A stretch of DNA of 64,000 nt from Paraphysomonas bandaiensis (lineage: Eukaryota; Chrysophyceae), in the NCBI GenBank assembly GCA_965644295.1, contig CBFFRP010000324.1:186001-250000 (forward strand). The letters are read 5' to 3'. The notes under the pieces were generated by a model that ran no database searches, was not told the origin of the DNA, and worked only from the letters and a program-made list of their open reading frames with translations. Below, one piece after another: positions 11,062 to 22,963 of this stretch (position 1 is the first letter of the stretch; every line of letters starts with the position of its first letter). Position numbers and translations under genes: made by a program.

Positions 11062-13515
11062 CTATGCTACAACAAAAGGGCTCCATCCTATTTCATCATC
11101 ATCATCGTCGTCATCATCATCATCACCGTCATCATCCACACCACTGTTTTGTTCACGAGTACTACCCAGCTTGCTGCTTAACGAGAAAGACACATTTTTA
11201 ACAATTTTCTCTGGTAACTTCGGACCTTTCGTGGGAGATCTGAGTCCCCCATTTCTGCTATTATCCACTGGTGCTCGAGGCGGTAATCCCACACCACCAT
11301 CGTATTGTTTTTTACGTTGTTGAGTTAGATAGGTTGGAACAAGTGGTGGTAGAGTGCTTTCCGATCTCGAGGAGTCCATATCTCGAGATGAAGCAATCAA
11401 GTCCTCGTTATCCTTTCCACATGGCCTGAAAACAGGTTCGCTATTCATTCTACTGGGAGCTTGATGTTTCCCTGATTGAATTGAGTCCGACGTAACGTCT
11501 TCATTTCCTGTCTCACCTCGCTTGAGGGCTTCGAAGTACCGCTGATATGGGTGAAGAAGTCTCTCAGAATTAAATTTCTTCTTTGGAGCAACTTTCTCTT
11601 GTCGTTTACGCTGTTTATTGCCTGCAGATTTAGATTTCTCCGCGTTTTCATAGTGGCTTTGTATTGTGCGCCTCCAGTCAAAAGAAGGATCCACCCCTAC
11701 GCCGTCTTGGTCTACCCCATAATTTTCCCTTTCTAAAAGCTTGTTTCGACGGGCTGCATCATTAGCAATGCGCTGTGCCTTGTTGTGAATTCCCTTAATG
11801 AATGAGCTTCCTTGCTGTTGGTACTCGTGACGTTTATTATCTTCTCTGAGTTGCCAGGGCATAGGTGGCAACACCCCTTTCGGCGCACCAGCTCTGCTAT
11901 GTGATGATGAAGTGGTTGTGGAGTCCTGTTGAAGTTCCTCGCCCTTTTTGCGCCTCATATTCTTACTTTTAGCCAAACGAAAGTTCGTCACTCTCTGATT
12001 TGCCAATTTGTTAACATTGTCGATCCTCTCAGCGAGGTATAGGGCATCTGATTGCGACCTCTCCATCGCTTCCAATTTTTTGTTTTTCATGGCCACGCGA
12101 AAATCTTCCTTTCTTAGTCTGTCAAGCTCTTTGTACACGGTATAACACCTTTCACACACAGATGTGGTTGAGTAATACCTTCCCAAATGCTTGCAGCTCG
12201 CCGTCTCACTGTTATGATATGGATTCTCACTGAGGTCGAATGGAACTTCATGACCCAGTGTACTACTCGGATTTACCAGCCCATTTCGCATAGCCCGCAG
12301 TACATCAGAAGTAAGTTCCGCTGTAGATAACGTGGGGCTGTTTGGAGAGGCTTGAGATACTTCTTCTGAGCCTTCAGCAATCTGAAGCATGGCCTTCCCA
12401 ATGCGGTGCCCGCATGATGCGGGAATGACCGGTAAACTCTTCTGTACCAATGCATGGCCGGTACGGTGGTACCAAGATATGAGTAATGGCCACCAATGTG
12501 GAGCATTCGCGCTGGACTTCTCCAACTTATCTGAAGTTTCCCTTTCAACATCAAGCAATTTCATTTCGTTACGAGCAAGCAACAAAGACTTTACAGGTAC
12601 TTTGTAGGACTGGGATGGAGCCACGGCATGTTGAGCTCCAGGTGTACCATCCCCAATAACTTCGACATTAGTGGTCGCAGCCAGTACAGTTGCCCTATGA
12701 ATATCAATATTTGCTTCGTCCTCATCGTCTACATCATCAACTTCCTCGCTTCCCTCCACTCGCTGGTGACGCTTCCTCGCCTTGTCCCGCTCAACTGCTA
12801 TGTTAAAGTTAAGCTCCTCCTGCATCTGCGCCAATGCCCCCTCATCTTGCTCGCTGTAAGTGCAGAAATCACCAGCACAACGGCTTCGCCGCACGCACCC
12901 ATGGGAAAGGTTAGTAACCTCAGATATTTCAGACCGTGTCTCACTTATAGTCGACGGTCCTTTGTTCCTCCCGCCTTTGTGCCGCGGTGGTCCAGCCTCT
13001 ACCTCACGGGTATGGTGGAGCCTGGCCTTGTACTCGCCACCGCCTAAGTCTTCAACTACGAAAACACAGCATAAGCGAATGATCTCATGACGTGATCGCT
13101 GCTCAATTATATGAACTAGCTGCGCCATCTTCTCGCGCATAACCTCTACAATGTTCTTGTTAGAACATACCAGGCGCTGTGTTGGAAATGCCTTTTGCGT
13201 GGTTTCTTCACTGGGAATGACCTGGCCCTTCACACTCGCGTCACAGAGGCGATAAGTAGTCATCTTTGGTCTCACTATTCCCTGCTGTTTCTCAAATATT
13301 TGCTCAATGAATAGAAAAGAATGTGACATTTGGGCAGTGGAGGTTATGCACACAGATCTGGGGGCTATCGCAAATTCATCCCCAGAAATATGACTCCATA
13401 TGTCATCAGTGAGAACTTGAGCAGAAACAGCACCTTCATAATTAGTGCATCTATCAATAACAGAGTCCATTTTCCATCGAGATTTGGCTTTGCTTTTAAT
13501 TTTACCATCACTCAT
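11062..13515 (-). CDS. large uncharacterised protein with acidic tail (about 817 residues)
   Basis: One long open frame. The first in-frame ATG is at 13513-13515; the frame is open a little further upstream, so a short 5' exon is possible. The N-terminal third contains a folded-looking region with IIEQRSRHEIIRLCCVFVVE. The middle has a possible zinc-binding pair in CKHLGRYYSTTSVCERC. It is followed by a long basic, probably coiled-coil region (KNKKLEAMERSQSDALYLAE and RNKLLERENYG). The C-terminus carries a run of about 14 aspartates coded by a GAT-rich repeat. I do not recognise a family. The mix of a small folded head, Cys pair and charged helices would fit a cytoskeletal or flagellar protein, but that is inference. 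Confidence 0.75.
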   Translation of the reverse strand: MSDGKIKSKAKSRWKMDSVIDRCTNYEGAVSAQVLTDDIWSHISGDEFAIAPRSVCITSTAQMSHSFLFIEQIFEKQQGIVRPKMTTYRLCDASVKGQVIPSEETTQKAFPTQRLVCSNKNIVEVMREKMAQLVHIIEQRSRHEIIRLCCVFVVEDLGGGEYKARLHHTREVEAGPPRHKGGRNKGPSTISETRSEISEVTNLSHGCVRRSRCAGDFCTYSEQDEGALAQMQEELNFNIAVERDKARKRHQRVEGSEEVDDVDDEDEANIDIHRATVLAATTNVEVIGDGTPGAQHAVAPSQSYKVPVKSLLLARNEMKLLDVERETSDKLEKSSANAPHWWPLLISWYHRTGHALVQKSLPVIPASCGHRIGKAMLQIAEGSEEVSQASPNSPTLSTAELTSDVLRAMRNGLVNPSSTLGHEVPFDLSENPYHNSETASCKHLGRYYSTTSVCERCYTVYKELDRLRKEDFRVAMKNKKLEAMERSQSDALYLAERIDNVNKLANQRVTNFRLAKSKNMRRKKGEELQQDSTTTSSSHSRAGAPKGVLPPMPWQLREDNKRHEYQQQGSSFIKGIHNKAQRIANDAARRNKLLERENYGVDQDGVGVDPSFDWRRTIQSHYENAEKSKSAGNKQRKRQEKVAPKKKFNSERLLHPYQRYFEALKRGETGNEDVTSDSIQSGKHQAPSRMNSEPVFRPCGKDNEDLIASSRDMDSSRSESTLPPLVPTYLTQQRKKQYDGGVGLPPRAPVDNSRNGGLRSPTKGPKLPEKIVKNVSFSLSSKLGSTREQNSGVDDDGDDDDDDDDDDEIGWSPFVVA

Positions 13516-13989
13516 CGTGAAGAGCCAACCCGTTACAGTTGAGTCCGAGATAGTTATCACATCAACGATATCAAAGCTTGAGTGGGGCAGATCACTTCTC
13601 CATAAGTTTTTCCATATCCAGAATGAAGCTATCAATAATAATATTAATTATAGTCATAACACTGAAGAGTATGATGGTACCGTCTGTGATGGTCGTGTGC
13701 TTGATAGTAGAGGGCATGCTACCCTGTACAATGCTCCTATGGGTATACGTGTATTGTATTGACCTTCTCAGTGATTATGATGCTCCTTGTATTGAATCTG
13801 AGAATAAATACATGCACAGATATCAGTATAGTGTTCTCACGGCTCTCACTGTGAGCTTCATATGCATGTTACTGTTAATATACTCTACATACATATTGCT
13901 GTATAACAGATCCATATACAGCAGAATACTGAACAACTACAAGCACACCGACGCGAACTTATGTACCTACCTACATACTGTACCTACCT

Positions 13990-14133
13990 ACAAGTACATA
14001 CATACATACATACATACATACATACATACATACATACATACATACATACATACATACATACATACATACATACATACATACATACATACATACATACATA
14101 CATACATACATACATACATACATACATACATAC
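13990..14133 (+). repeat. (CATA)n microsatellite
   Basis: About 140 bases of near-perfect CATA/TACA tetranucleotide repeat. It makes artificial open frames in several phases on both strands (Tyr-Ile-His-Thr repeats), which I do not regard as genes. The rest of 13,516-14,477 holds no other recognisable feature. Confidence 0.95.
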
Positions 14134-14477
14134 CTATACAGCAGTATTCTACGGTTAGATCTGGATCTGGTTGGTCGATTCAGGTCATTCTTGTAGAGAC
14201 CCACACTTGTGACTTGAATCAAAGCGATTACGTTACCACTATTCTAATTTTACAATGACTCTCTTGTGAAATCCCGTGTACCAGATGATACTAATGTAAA
14301 CTGGTGATTAGATTGCCCACTATTATCTTATACATAGCTCATAAGGGATGGATATGGAGCCGTCTCTTGCTCACGCGGTACGAATATAGTAGTTAAGCGC
14401 TGAGAAGGCTTGGTAACATTAGATTTTTGCATGCATTGGACCTGAATCAGACAGAGAAGGTGATACCGAGGAATGAT

Positions 14478-15286
14478 ATGGCCCTCTCACAGCTTTCACT
14501 TCCACAGGCCTCGTCTTCATGTGACACTGACCCCGGTACAAAGGCACTGACAAGTTTTGTACCTTATATGATTGATGTAGGCATGCGTTATTCTTCGATG
14601 TACATTGATTGCAAGCTAAACACTTCAGAAATTTTCTCCCCAGAGGAAGCCGCGTTCATTTCAATCTCCAATTGTTATTTAATTTCCACAGACAATTCTC
14701 TCCAGTGTGAAATGCGGAAACTCGAGCTTGAAGAAGAGATGCAGTTCTTAGCACACTATGTAAGCTGAATATGAACTTGAACTTCCAGCTCAGTTATGAG
14801 CGTATTATAGGGAGTTTCTATGAAAGATCAGCGATTAGATTCTCCATCTGCGGTTGCTGACTGCATCCAAGATTTACTGAGCTCGGTACCTAGACCGGAA
14901 GTGCACCTGCTTCTTTCCAATGGTGGAGAAGAAGACAAAAATTTCATATCAGAGACCAAGTATAAGTGTACTTCTAGTACTGAACGGTGGGTTCGTGTTT
15001 TCCCGTCAGAAAACCCGCTTGTAGATTGCATGGGTTTCCCTGACAAATGGTAGCCAATTCATCTTAATAGAAGATGCATGTAACATATATATGGAGCAGG
15101 GAAATAGATTTTACACGCCCTACAGAAGAAGACTTATGTGATACTATTGGTACACAATATAGTAGTGACTTCGTTGTGACTCCAACAGATTCTCATGATT
15201 GTTGTGACAGTGGAGAGCTGTATAGTGGTGACCGAACGCGAGCTGAAGTCGACGATGCCCTACTTCAGTGGTTGCTGCAGGAATGA
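14478..15286 (+). CDS. unrecognised 3-exon protein (about 235 residues)
   Basis: Exons 14478-14759, 14811-15049 and 15100-15286, with GT-AG introns of 51 and 50 nt, join in frame to 235 residues plus stop. The ATG at 14478 is the first in frame. The frame continues open upstream, so a further 5' exon (splice near 14,422) is possible. The protein is acidic, with a helical segment (LQCEMRKLELEEEMQFLAHY) bridging the first intron, a second exon with SPSAVADCIQDLLSSVPRPE and an acidic Cys/Ser-rich end. I do not recognise a family. Uniform splice sites and consistent frame make a real gene likely. Confidence 0.6.
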
Positions 15287-16508
15287 GTGTATATGTTTGT
15301 TTCTGGGGATTGAAAAGCGATAAAATAGTTCCGTCACTATAGTGAAATCCACGTATTCAATATCCCAATTTGTTAAGTTTGCACATTTGTGTTCAATGTC
15401 ACGCTGTATTTCACGAGTTGACTGTTACAGTATTATATCACAAAGCGCAAAAACTGTTTGAAACTCTTTAAAGCGTAGCTTGTTAATCCTGACAGTCTCA
15501 TTGCATTCGTATGGAGAGTTTCAAACCTACTTAAACTTTCATACATAAACTACTGAAATTTTCTGCAGTTCATCGGAGTAATTCCACTGTAATTTTTTCA
15601 TGAGTTCACAAACAAATCTGAAATTAATAGTAGTTTCTATGTACTATATTATATTGCAAACTTAATATATGGGTAGGTATATTAGTTCTAACGGTAAACA
15701 AAACAATTTTATAACTATTATGACAACATAATACAATACACTATAGTTTCCTAGTCTAAATATAATGTACTGGCTGTCGTTGGAGTAAACGATTGACTTC
15801 TAATATAAACAGAATAATTTTAATACATTGTGCATTGCTCTTCATTGTTGAGTGCTTAACGTTCTGTGTGTTCCCTCTTAATCGCACGGCAACGACTCTC
15901 GCAATTAAGTTATTGTCAGCAGTCGCTAATCGCACTTATTTACTAGGAATAGTACCATGAATGAGGTCATGAAACCTCAAGGGGAGGGTGGAATCCCACT
16001 GATAACAGTTCACTGGTAGGACATGTTCATTAACGAGATGCCTCTTCATTGTTACGCATATAGTCAAGTCTGTTCCATAGAGAGCTCAAGTGTAGTCTAT
16101 GAGTGCAGTCTTATCCACCCACAACATACAATCTACGACATTAGATGTAGAGACATGACAACAGAGGTGCAACCCAGCCCTAGTTGTGCTGCAACACCAT
16201 TGCAACGATATGAGTGCAGTGGTTTGGTGGATTAGATACTACGAAATTATCCGAAATATGTATAAAATAGAGGTTTTAAGTCTCTTATTTCCGGGTTTTC
16301 AGACCATTATATTAGATATAGGTATAGATATGAAGCCTACGGAATATGTATCTTATATTCAGTGAGATTTTTCTGTGAGAATTTTCGGAAATGCTATTTG
16401 AGAGGTATGCATTGTATGAGGCTGTATACAGAGTGTGTATATGGGCACAATTACATACATATCACACACAGCATACAGTCATCCACATATACCATAATCT
16501 TCATCGAT
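15287..16508. other. spacer upstream of the RCC1/BTB gene
   Basis: AT-rich sequence with no supported coding region. A frame at 16,023-16,235 lacks family character. The last 250 bases are the likely promoter region of the next gene. Confidence 0.45.
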
Positions 16509-19278
16509 ATGGCTCTGTATACTTGGGGAAGCAATAAATTTGGTGAACTTGGAGGGGAGAATACTTCATGGAGTCCACAGAGTCTTTGTTTACCTGATGG
16601 TCAGCTTCCTGTGTCAGTGGCAGCAGGAGAGGGTCACTCTTTATTCGCCACAGGTGCTGTGATCTAATAATAGTAATAGTAATAATGATTGTATGCGTGT
16701 AGAATCTGGAGATGTGTTTACATTTGGTAGAGGACGAGAAGGGCAGTTGGGTCTAGGAAGTGAGAAGAGGGATGTGAACACCCCAACTCTTGTGCAAGAG
16801 TTGCAGCATGAGAGTGTCATAAAGGTAGTGGCAGGGGCCATATCCTCTTATGCCATTACTGCTACTGGTAGAGTATACCATTGGTGCGCTAATGCATGCA
16901 AACTTTAAGTACTTCATTTTAACTGGTTGGTGATAGGGGACTTGTGCACATACCTTGTGACGGTTCAGCTGAAGAGGAAAGTGAGCCACAGACTACTGCT
17001 GGAGAGCTCACAGGGTTGGCAGAAGACCAGGATTCAGTAATGGTAGAAGTAGATATTGAAGCCCGGGAGGAGTCATATCGCATCACTGGAACGGGTGGGA
17101 CACGCAGTCAGCAAGGTGCCCGCCAACTCCGCAGTATTGTGCAGCATAGCACAGAGCGCTGGATGCTTGCCAATGATGATGCCGATGAAGAGTACTACCG
17201 AGAACTTTCAAGTATGGGGTATGAAAAGGAGGAGGTTGAAGAAAGAATGCAGAACAGGGGCAGGGAGTATCATGGTATGATGCGTCTCCAGTGCCGTCGT
17301 GTCTTCCTGGTACGTATACTGCCAACCGTTGCCCGATATGCGAACATTTATGTTAATATCTGCAGACAACTCCTGAGGTCATATCATCATTGTCTCATAT
17401 TCGAGTAGCTTCAGTTGCTGCTGGTTATGCGCATTGTATTGTGGTCACAGAGAGTGGTCACATGTTTAGCGTCGGCTACAATGATCGCGGTCAGCTTGGT
17501 CTTGGACATCGCATTAGCACCAGTGAGTTCAAGCCTGTTGACTACATGGATGGAAGATTCGTTGTGCAAGTGGTGTGTGGACAACAGCATTCTATGTGTC
17601 GTGCAGTTGAGCGGAATAATTCCGCTGGCCTTCGGGTTGGATCTGGTTCTAGTAGGGTTGGGTGCTCGGTGTATGTATGGGGGAATGGAATGTTGGGACA
17701 GCTTGGTCTGGGGTTGAAAGGAACTTCAAAGGGGCGTTTGCTTCCAACTCTACTTTCTACGCTTGTAGATGAGTGCCCGCTTGGCGTGATAGATATATCA
17801 GCTGGGAGCAACTTTTCCGCAGCGCTATCATTCGAAGGGGCTGTTTTCTCCTGGTATAACTGCTGCATGAGTGCTGTTAGTATAATAATAGTACTGTTGA
17901 TAGGGGGCATGCAGAGTATAACCAACATGGAACAGGAACAGTCGGTGGGTCTGATTACGTGAACAACTTTCATTACTTTGTGCCGCGTCGTGTGCGCATT
18001 TTGTCGGAGAGTGGTGAGCCTGAGAGAATATCAGCTATTAGCTGTGGATCGACCTTCACAATTGCCGTATCTGAGGACAGCGATGTCTATAGCTGGGGAT
18101 GGAATGCCTACGGAGTGCTCGGTCATGGAAAAGGTCATTTCCCCCAAGAACCCACTAAGATTGCTAATTTAGGGAAACAACACGTGGACAGAAAAGTATC
18201 CACGGTTAGTGCTGGGGCGAACCACGTGCTTGCAATTACATCTTCCTCCGGGAACCCTTGGGCCAAGACGTTCCAATCCTTTCTTAATGACGATTCTTAC
18301 GCTGACGCAGAGATTATTGACGAGACTAGTGGTGAGAGTTTTGCTTGCCATAGAGTAATCCTCAGTGCCCGAAGTACTTATTTTAAGGGCTTTTTCCGTG
18401 TTGCACAGCGAGTGAGGGACTCGCAAAACTCAGTCAATGACTGCCAATATCGAGAGGCTGTCTACCTATCATGCGACGTGGCAACATCAGCTAACATCAA
18501 GTATCTTCTTGAGTACATATACACGGACACACTTTCCGCTCCTATGCACAGACGCAAGCAGTTAGCACTACTAGCTGATTTTGTGGCGATTCCTCGGTTA
18601 GCGCAGCTATGTCGCCAGCATGGGTCGTATGCCGTAAGGAGGTGTGAGGGTGATGATATCATTGCAAGCTCGTCATTCGAGAGTGATATGCTTGATATGG
18701 TTGCATCGCCGCTTTTTTCTGATGTTAGGTTTGTATATAGAGCTGGCCTTGAATTCTACCACAATGTGGAGCGCTCATCTACGAATATGCCAACATCTCT
18801 CGAATATAATCCCGATTCTCACTGCATCCCTGGACATCGGGTATTACTGAGCAAGCTACCGTACTTTCAAAACATATTTTCAGGCCAGTATAAGGATGGA
18901 CAGATTGGAACGGATGGGGTAATGGAGTTGGACATGTGTGGGCTAGAACTTGACGGCGTAGATGAGGAAACGTTCCGGCACATCCTAATGTATGCCTACT
19001 GTGGCACATGTTCAGTGCTGGATGATAACAACTCTAACGCACTTATGTCGCTTATTGTCGCTGCCAATCGTGTTGGTTTGCTTCAGCTTGCCCAACTGTG
19101 TGAGAAGTTACTATCTCTGCACTTAGGTGACTTCCCTGAAAATATAGAAAACTGTTACGACTTTGCCCAAATGTACAACATATCACGATTGGGACGCCAA
19201 TGTGAAGAGCTGTTATATCATCGCAATATGAGGCATAAACAGGAGGTTTCTGGTGATGAAGAGAAGCTATCTTTGTAG
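16509..19278 (+). CDS. RCC1-repeat protein with two BTB/POZ domains (5 exons)
   Basis: Exons 16509-16653, 16703-16883, 16937-17309, 17366-17853 and 17904-19278 join to 853 residues. Introns are 49, 53, 56 and 50 nt, and each splice restores the repeat frame. The first part carries RCC1 beta-propeller repeats (LYTWGSNKFGELGGE, VFTFGRGREGQLGLG, HMFSVGYNDRGQLGLGH, VYVWGNGMLGQLGLG, FSWGHAEYNQHGTG, VYSWGWNAYGVLGHG). An acidic, probably flexible insert lies between repeats 2 and 3 (genomic 16,960-17,300). Then come two BTB domains, one beginning near SYADAEIIDE with CHRVILSARSTYF and one with FSDVRFVY and GHRVLLSKLPYF. RCC1 plus two BTB domains resembles the IBtk/RCBTB group, which are CUL3 ubiquitin-ligase adaptors. 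I see no ankyrin repeats, so orthology to IBtk is not claimed. Confidence 0.85.
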
Positions 19279-20416
19279 TATACTATCTGTAAGAATAAAG
19301 CTATCACATTGTACATGAAGTACGTGCTATCACGTCAGCGTTATAGATCTGGCTATTAGAGCGAAAAATTTCAACACTAATTAAGAATGCACTAAAAGTA
19401 CACTCCTCTGTATCCTACATAAAGGTATTGATATGCTAGTAATTCAGAGATTCGAGTAAGTTAGATGCTCCGTCACTTTCACAATAATCAATTCGTATGA
19501 ATTTTAAATTAGAATTCACTAGTGTAGGAGGTGTAGTCTACTTTATTAGTTTCAGATACATCTACTTGTAAATATATAGCAACAATATTGTAGCACCGTC
19601 ATATTGCTGAACCTATTATATTGCATAATATACCCTGGATAGAAATTCATTATAAGGTTATAAGTCTTCGTAGTAAGTAACAGAAGTTAGACCCTAAACG
19701 GTGTACATAGTGAAAAATACTGTATAGCTATATGACTGTGCAAATGAAGTAATATGACGATTCAAGATGCGGATGTTTACCAGTGACTTCTGTCAGAATG
19801 CTAAAATTATGTCGGTGATGAGTTTTAAGCGAAATGACACAAATGTGTATGCAATTATAATAATCGATCTAGTCTGACGGCTTTCCTTTTCTATTACGAT
19901 CTACGGTATAAAATGGTAGCGGGTGGTAGTTACGTAGTTACTGAGATAACTCAGATATAGCACTACATATTTGCTGGGATATTACACGAAGCATTTGTGA
20001 AACTTAGTAATAAGTACGTACTCAATGAATAGATTATTGCTAGTAGGTAACAAGTCAGCAGGCTACAAATACTCGTAGCAAGACTATATATCCAGTATTG
20101 CTAAATATTTTTAGAGATTATCGTTATTTATTATTTCGGAAATAGATATTGATAAAGTTTTAAAAAAAAAAGGACTCTGCCTATCGTGCTACAAATATCG
20201 TATCGCTGATGAAACAATCGCATCTGCAGTATGCACTCAATATTCACTACTGCAAATTCATCGTAACACTGTGGTAAAACTAGTACTGTGCACATTGGAA
20301 ATTTAAGTCAAATATTATAGAACAATGAATAGCCATTGTTCGGGTTAGGTACTTACGATAGTATAGCAATATTATGTGTATCATCAAGAGCCACGTGGTC
20401 ATGATACTCCATTCCC
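19279..20416. other. spacer without a supported gene
   Basis: AT-rich DNA with no credible open frame and no clear transposon ends. It lies between the 3' ends of two convergent genes. Confidence 0.45.
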
Positions 20417-20869
20417 TTAGATTAAAACAGCCGATTCGCAACATACCTCAAGAGGAGGTTGACCGGGATACATAACCTTTTCACTTAGATCGCGTAAAAG
20501 AGTGTCTTTTTTGTATGATTGTAGAACGATGCGTACGGTAGCAGATCCATCGAGTACACACGCCCCATCTTGAATCGTATATCCAAGCTTAGCACATGAG
20601 ACGTGTCCATAGGGCTCAAAGAGATCACAAAGATACTTCACACTGCATTTTGATGATAAGTTTTTAACCTTGAAGCAAACTTCTTCTTTATCAGTTACAA
20701 TGTCAGTGTGGACCTCAGATGACAGATGAGAGTTAATTGTATTTGGCATCTCATCCACTGGATTTGCAACACTATCAGGTGTAAATGAAAAATAAATCGG
20801 ATGTTTGTGATGAGGGTCTGAGATGAATGTTTCATTGTGCACCTGATTTTGAGTTGGAGGGTATGACAT
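20417..20869 (-). CDS. RRM-like RNA-binding protein (about 150 residues)
   Basis: The ATG at 20867-20869 opens a 150-residue frame. The second half resembles an RNA-recognition motif: a first beta strand VCFKVKNLSS, a helix KYLCDLFEPYGHVSCAKLGY, a central strand region GSATVRIVLQS and a last strand PPLEV. The N-terminal half is polar and probably disordered. A canonical GTATGT donor follows PPLE (near 20,450), so the true 3' end may lie in a further exon that I could not find. The last eight or so residues given here may therefore be intronic. Function beyond RNA binding is unknown. Confidence 0.55.
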   Translation of the reverse strand: MSYPPTQNQVHNETFISDPHHKHPIYFSFTPDSVANPVDEMPNTINSHLSSEVHTDIVTDKEEVCFKVKNLSSKCSVKYLCDLFEPYGHVSCAKLGYTIQDGACVLDGSATVRIVLQSYKKDTLLRDLSEKVMYPGQPPLEVCCESAVLI

Positions 20870-21374
20870 TCTGGAATGTTAAGCTTCGAATATGGGAGAT
20901 GGCCATGTCAATGTGCCCGCATGACACAATTAGGGCAGACACAGTTTGAGTTTTTTGGGGGGAAGTGACGAGAAATTTATCCCATACCATACTGATGACG
21001 TACTTGATAAGGATATGAGGACTGATCGGACGGTATACGTTGTGTACGGCAGATGGAAAAACAGATGGGTATACTGTTGTGTATACCGTGTATACCTAAA
21101 ACCCTTCTAGCGATTGGAAATACGGTTACAATATACGGCTAGGCTACACAACAGAGAACGAAGTTGGAAGGAGCGAAGTGTTTAAAGAGCGTGTCATATA
21201 AAGCACTTTTATAGTATAGATGCGTGTGGTCATGACGAAGTGAGTTAATGCCTATGCATTAACTGTATAGTACATCTACATGTACATGTACGTGTACGTG
21301 TACGTGTGTTAGCGTGTGTATATGTATCATTGATAACAAGTCTATATGTATAAACACAAGTTGGTATTCCATAC
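20870..21374. promoter_or_regulatory. shared upstream region of two divergent genes
   Basis: About 0.5 kb separates the divergent starts of the RRM gene and the coiled-coil gene. It contains a purine/pyrimidine-alternating tract at 21,275-21,310 (ACATGTACATGTACGTGTACGTGTACGTG, given here as a repeat of GTAC steps) and an AT-rich zone just before the ATG at 21,375. No specific binding site can be named. Confidence 0.35.
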
Positions 21375-22963
21375 ATGTTGACATCTAAAGCATCCAAAAT
21401 AATTCCTTATGAGGATAGAACTGTTTGTATTAATGACTGCTTGAAGGTGAAGGAGATAACAAGAAATAATGTTCGTACCAAACTGAAATCAACAAAATCT
21501 AAAATTAAAAATTTGGATGCGTTATTTTCATCTCTTCAAATAGAGAATATTCCATCATATGCCAGGCCCATTGCGAGTAGTTCATCTTCACCAAGCATTA
21601 GTTTTACTCCACCAGTATGTGAAAGTCCCAAACCTAAGATCAGTAAACAGAAGAAACAGCGCCCATCAACCGCTAATCAGACTCTTTCATCTCGCTATGA
21701 TAAAGGGGTCCGAGAGCAGAAAAACGAATCCTCACCACAGACTACGTCGCCAAAACGTCCAACAGCATCTGCAAAGCGGCAAACTGCCTGGCTTAGGCGA
21801 ATTGAACACAAGAACAGAGATGACGAGTGTCCACCTATCCGTAACGATGGGGCTGTTAAAGAGGTATGCTATATATTTTTATCGGGTGGATTTGTTAAGT
21901 ATTTTTTGGCAGCTTTTAGATAGTCAACAGCTTCGAGTGACCAAGGAGAGTTGGTTCCGCGCCCAGCGTGAAAGTTCTCGTGTTCTTATAAAGCAGAAAG
22001 AAAACTCAGCGAATCGTGAGGTCAGTGGTTTCACGTATGTGTTTGTGATCAATGAATAACGGTCACATGCTTTAGCAAGCACAACAGCGCCTTAAAATGA
22101 AGAAACTTGAGAAAACCGAGCAACAGCTGCTGGAAGCGGCCAAATGGAATTCCTCTGTTATTCCTACACTTCGGCAGGTTCAGAACGAACTCCACTATAT
22201 TCGCACAGGGCAACGTCGCCCACCTAGTGTTAGATCCTCAAGAGGGCGATCACCAACCTCTGAAAAGAAGGAAAGGTCAAGAGAGAGTAGTGACCAAGGG
22301 CCGAATTTTACACAACCTGCTGAAATACAGAGGCAATCAAGCAATAAATCATTAGTGCGGTGGGCGGAAGAAGTATGTGGTGCTGATCAAACTGGACGCA
22401 TACGACCAGGCGATTCTCCATCTCCCTCGACTGAAACTCCACATTCTTCAGAGTCTTTAAATACTTCCAGTAATCAATATAATGATATGGAAAGGGAGAT
22501 TGCTCGTTTGGAACTTGAGGAGAAGCGCAAAAGAGAGGAGTGGGAAATAGCGGAAGAGCAGAAACGACTACAGATTTTAGCTGCAGAAGAGGGTATTGAG
22601 ACTATACCAGTTGTAGAAATGGACCAAGACGGCAGAGTCATATCTTATGGCCATGGCCATAGGGTGTATTTTCCAGACATGGATATTGACTCTCCTAGAG
22701 AGGAGTACGAATCCCATTACGGTATTGATTTGCCAAGTTCTGAACATTCGGTCGTGACTGGTACCAGTACGGTACCTCCAGTTGACATCGTGACGTTTCT
22801 TACTCGTCAGAACAGGCGCTCTGTGGAAAACCGTGCCAGTCCTAATGTGAAATATCAGAAAAAGTCCAGTCATGTGTTGGATAGTATCGACGAGTTTGAA
22901 TCGTACAGTCCACGAAGCGTGCACACTGAAGATGAATATACGGATGACGATTCTGAATATTAG
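21375..22963 (+). CDS. uncharacterised coiled-coil protein (3 exons, 494 residues)
   Basis: Exons 21375-21863, 21913-22020 and 22076-22963 with introns of 49 and 55 nt join in phase to 494 residues plus stop. The N-terminal region is basic and serine/proline-rich. The middle is a predicted coiled coil crossing both introns (WFRAQRESSRVLIKQKENSA then RLKMKKLEKTEQQLLEAAKW). A second charged helix has IARLELEEKRKREEWEIAEE. The C-terminus is acidic and ends DDDSEY. No enzyme motif is visible. The make-up would fit a cytoskeletal or ciliary protein, which is only inference. Confidence 0.7.

Noticed and set aside
13516-13635. Longer N-terminus of the 817-residue protein
   Set aside because: The extended frame begins at a TTG codon, not ATG. 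Without transcript data the first ATG is preferred.
13578-14258. A 226-codon plus-strand frame and opposite-strand frames with Tyr-Ile-His-Thr repeats
   Set aside because: The open length comes from the CATA microsatellite, which has no stop in these phases. No domain lies outside the repeat.
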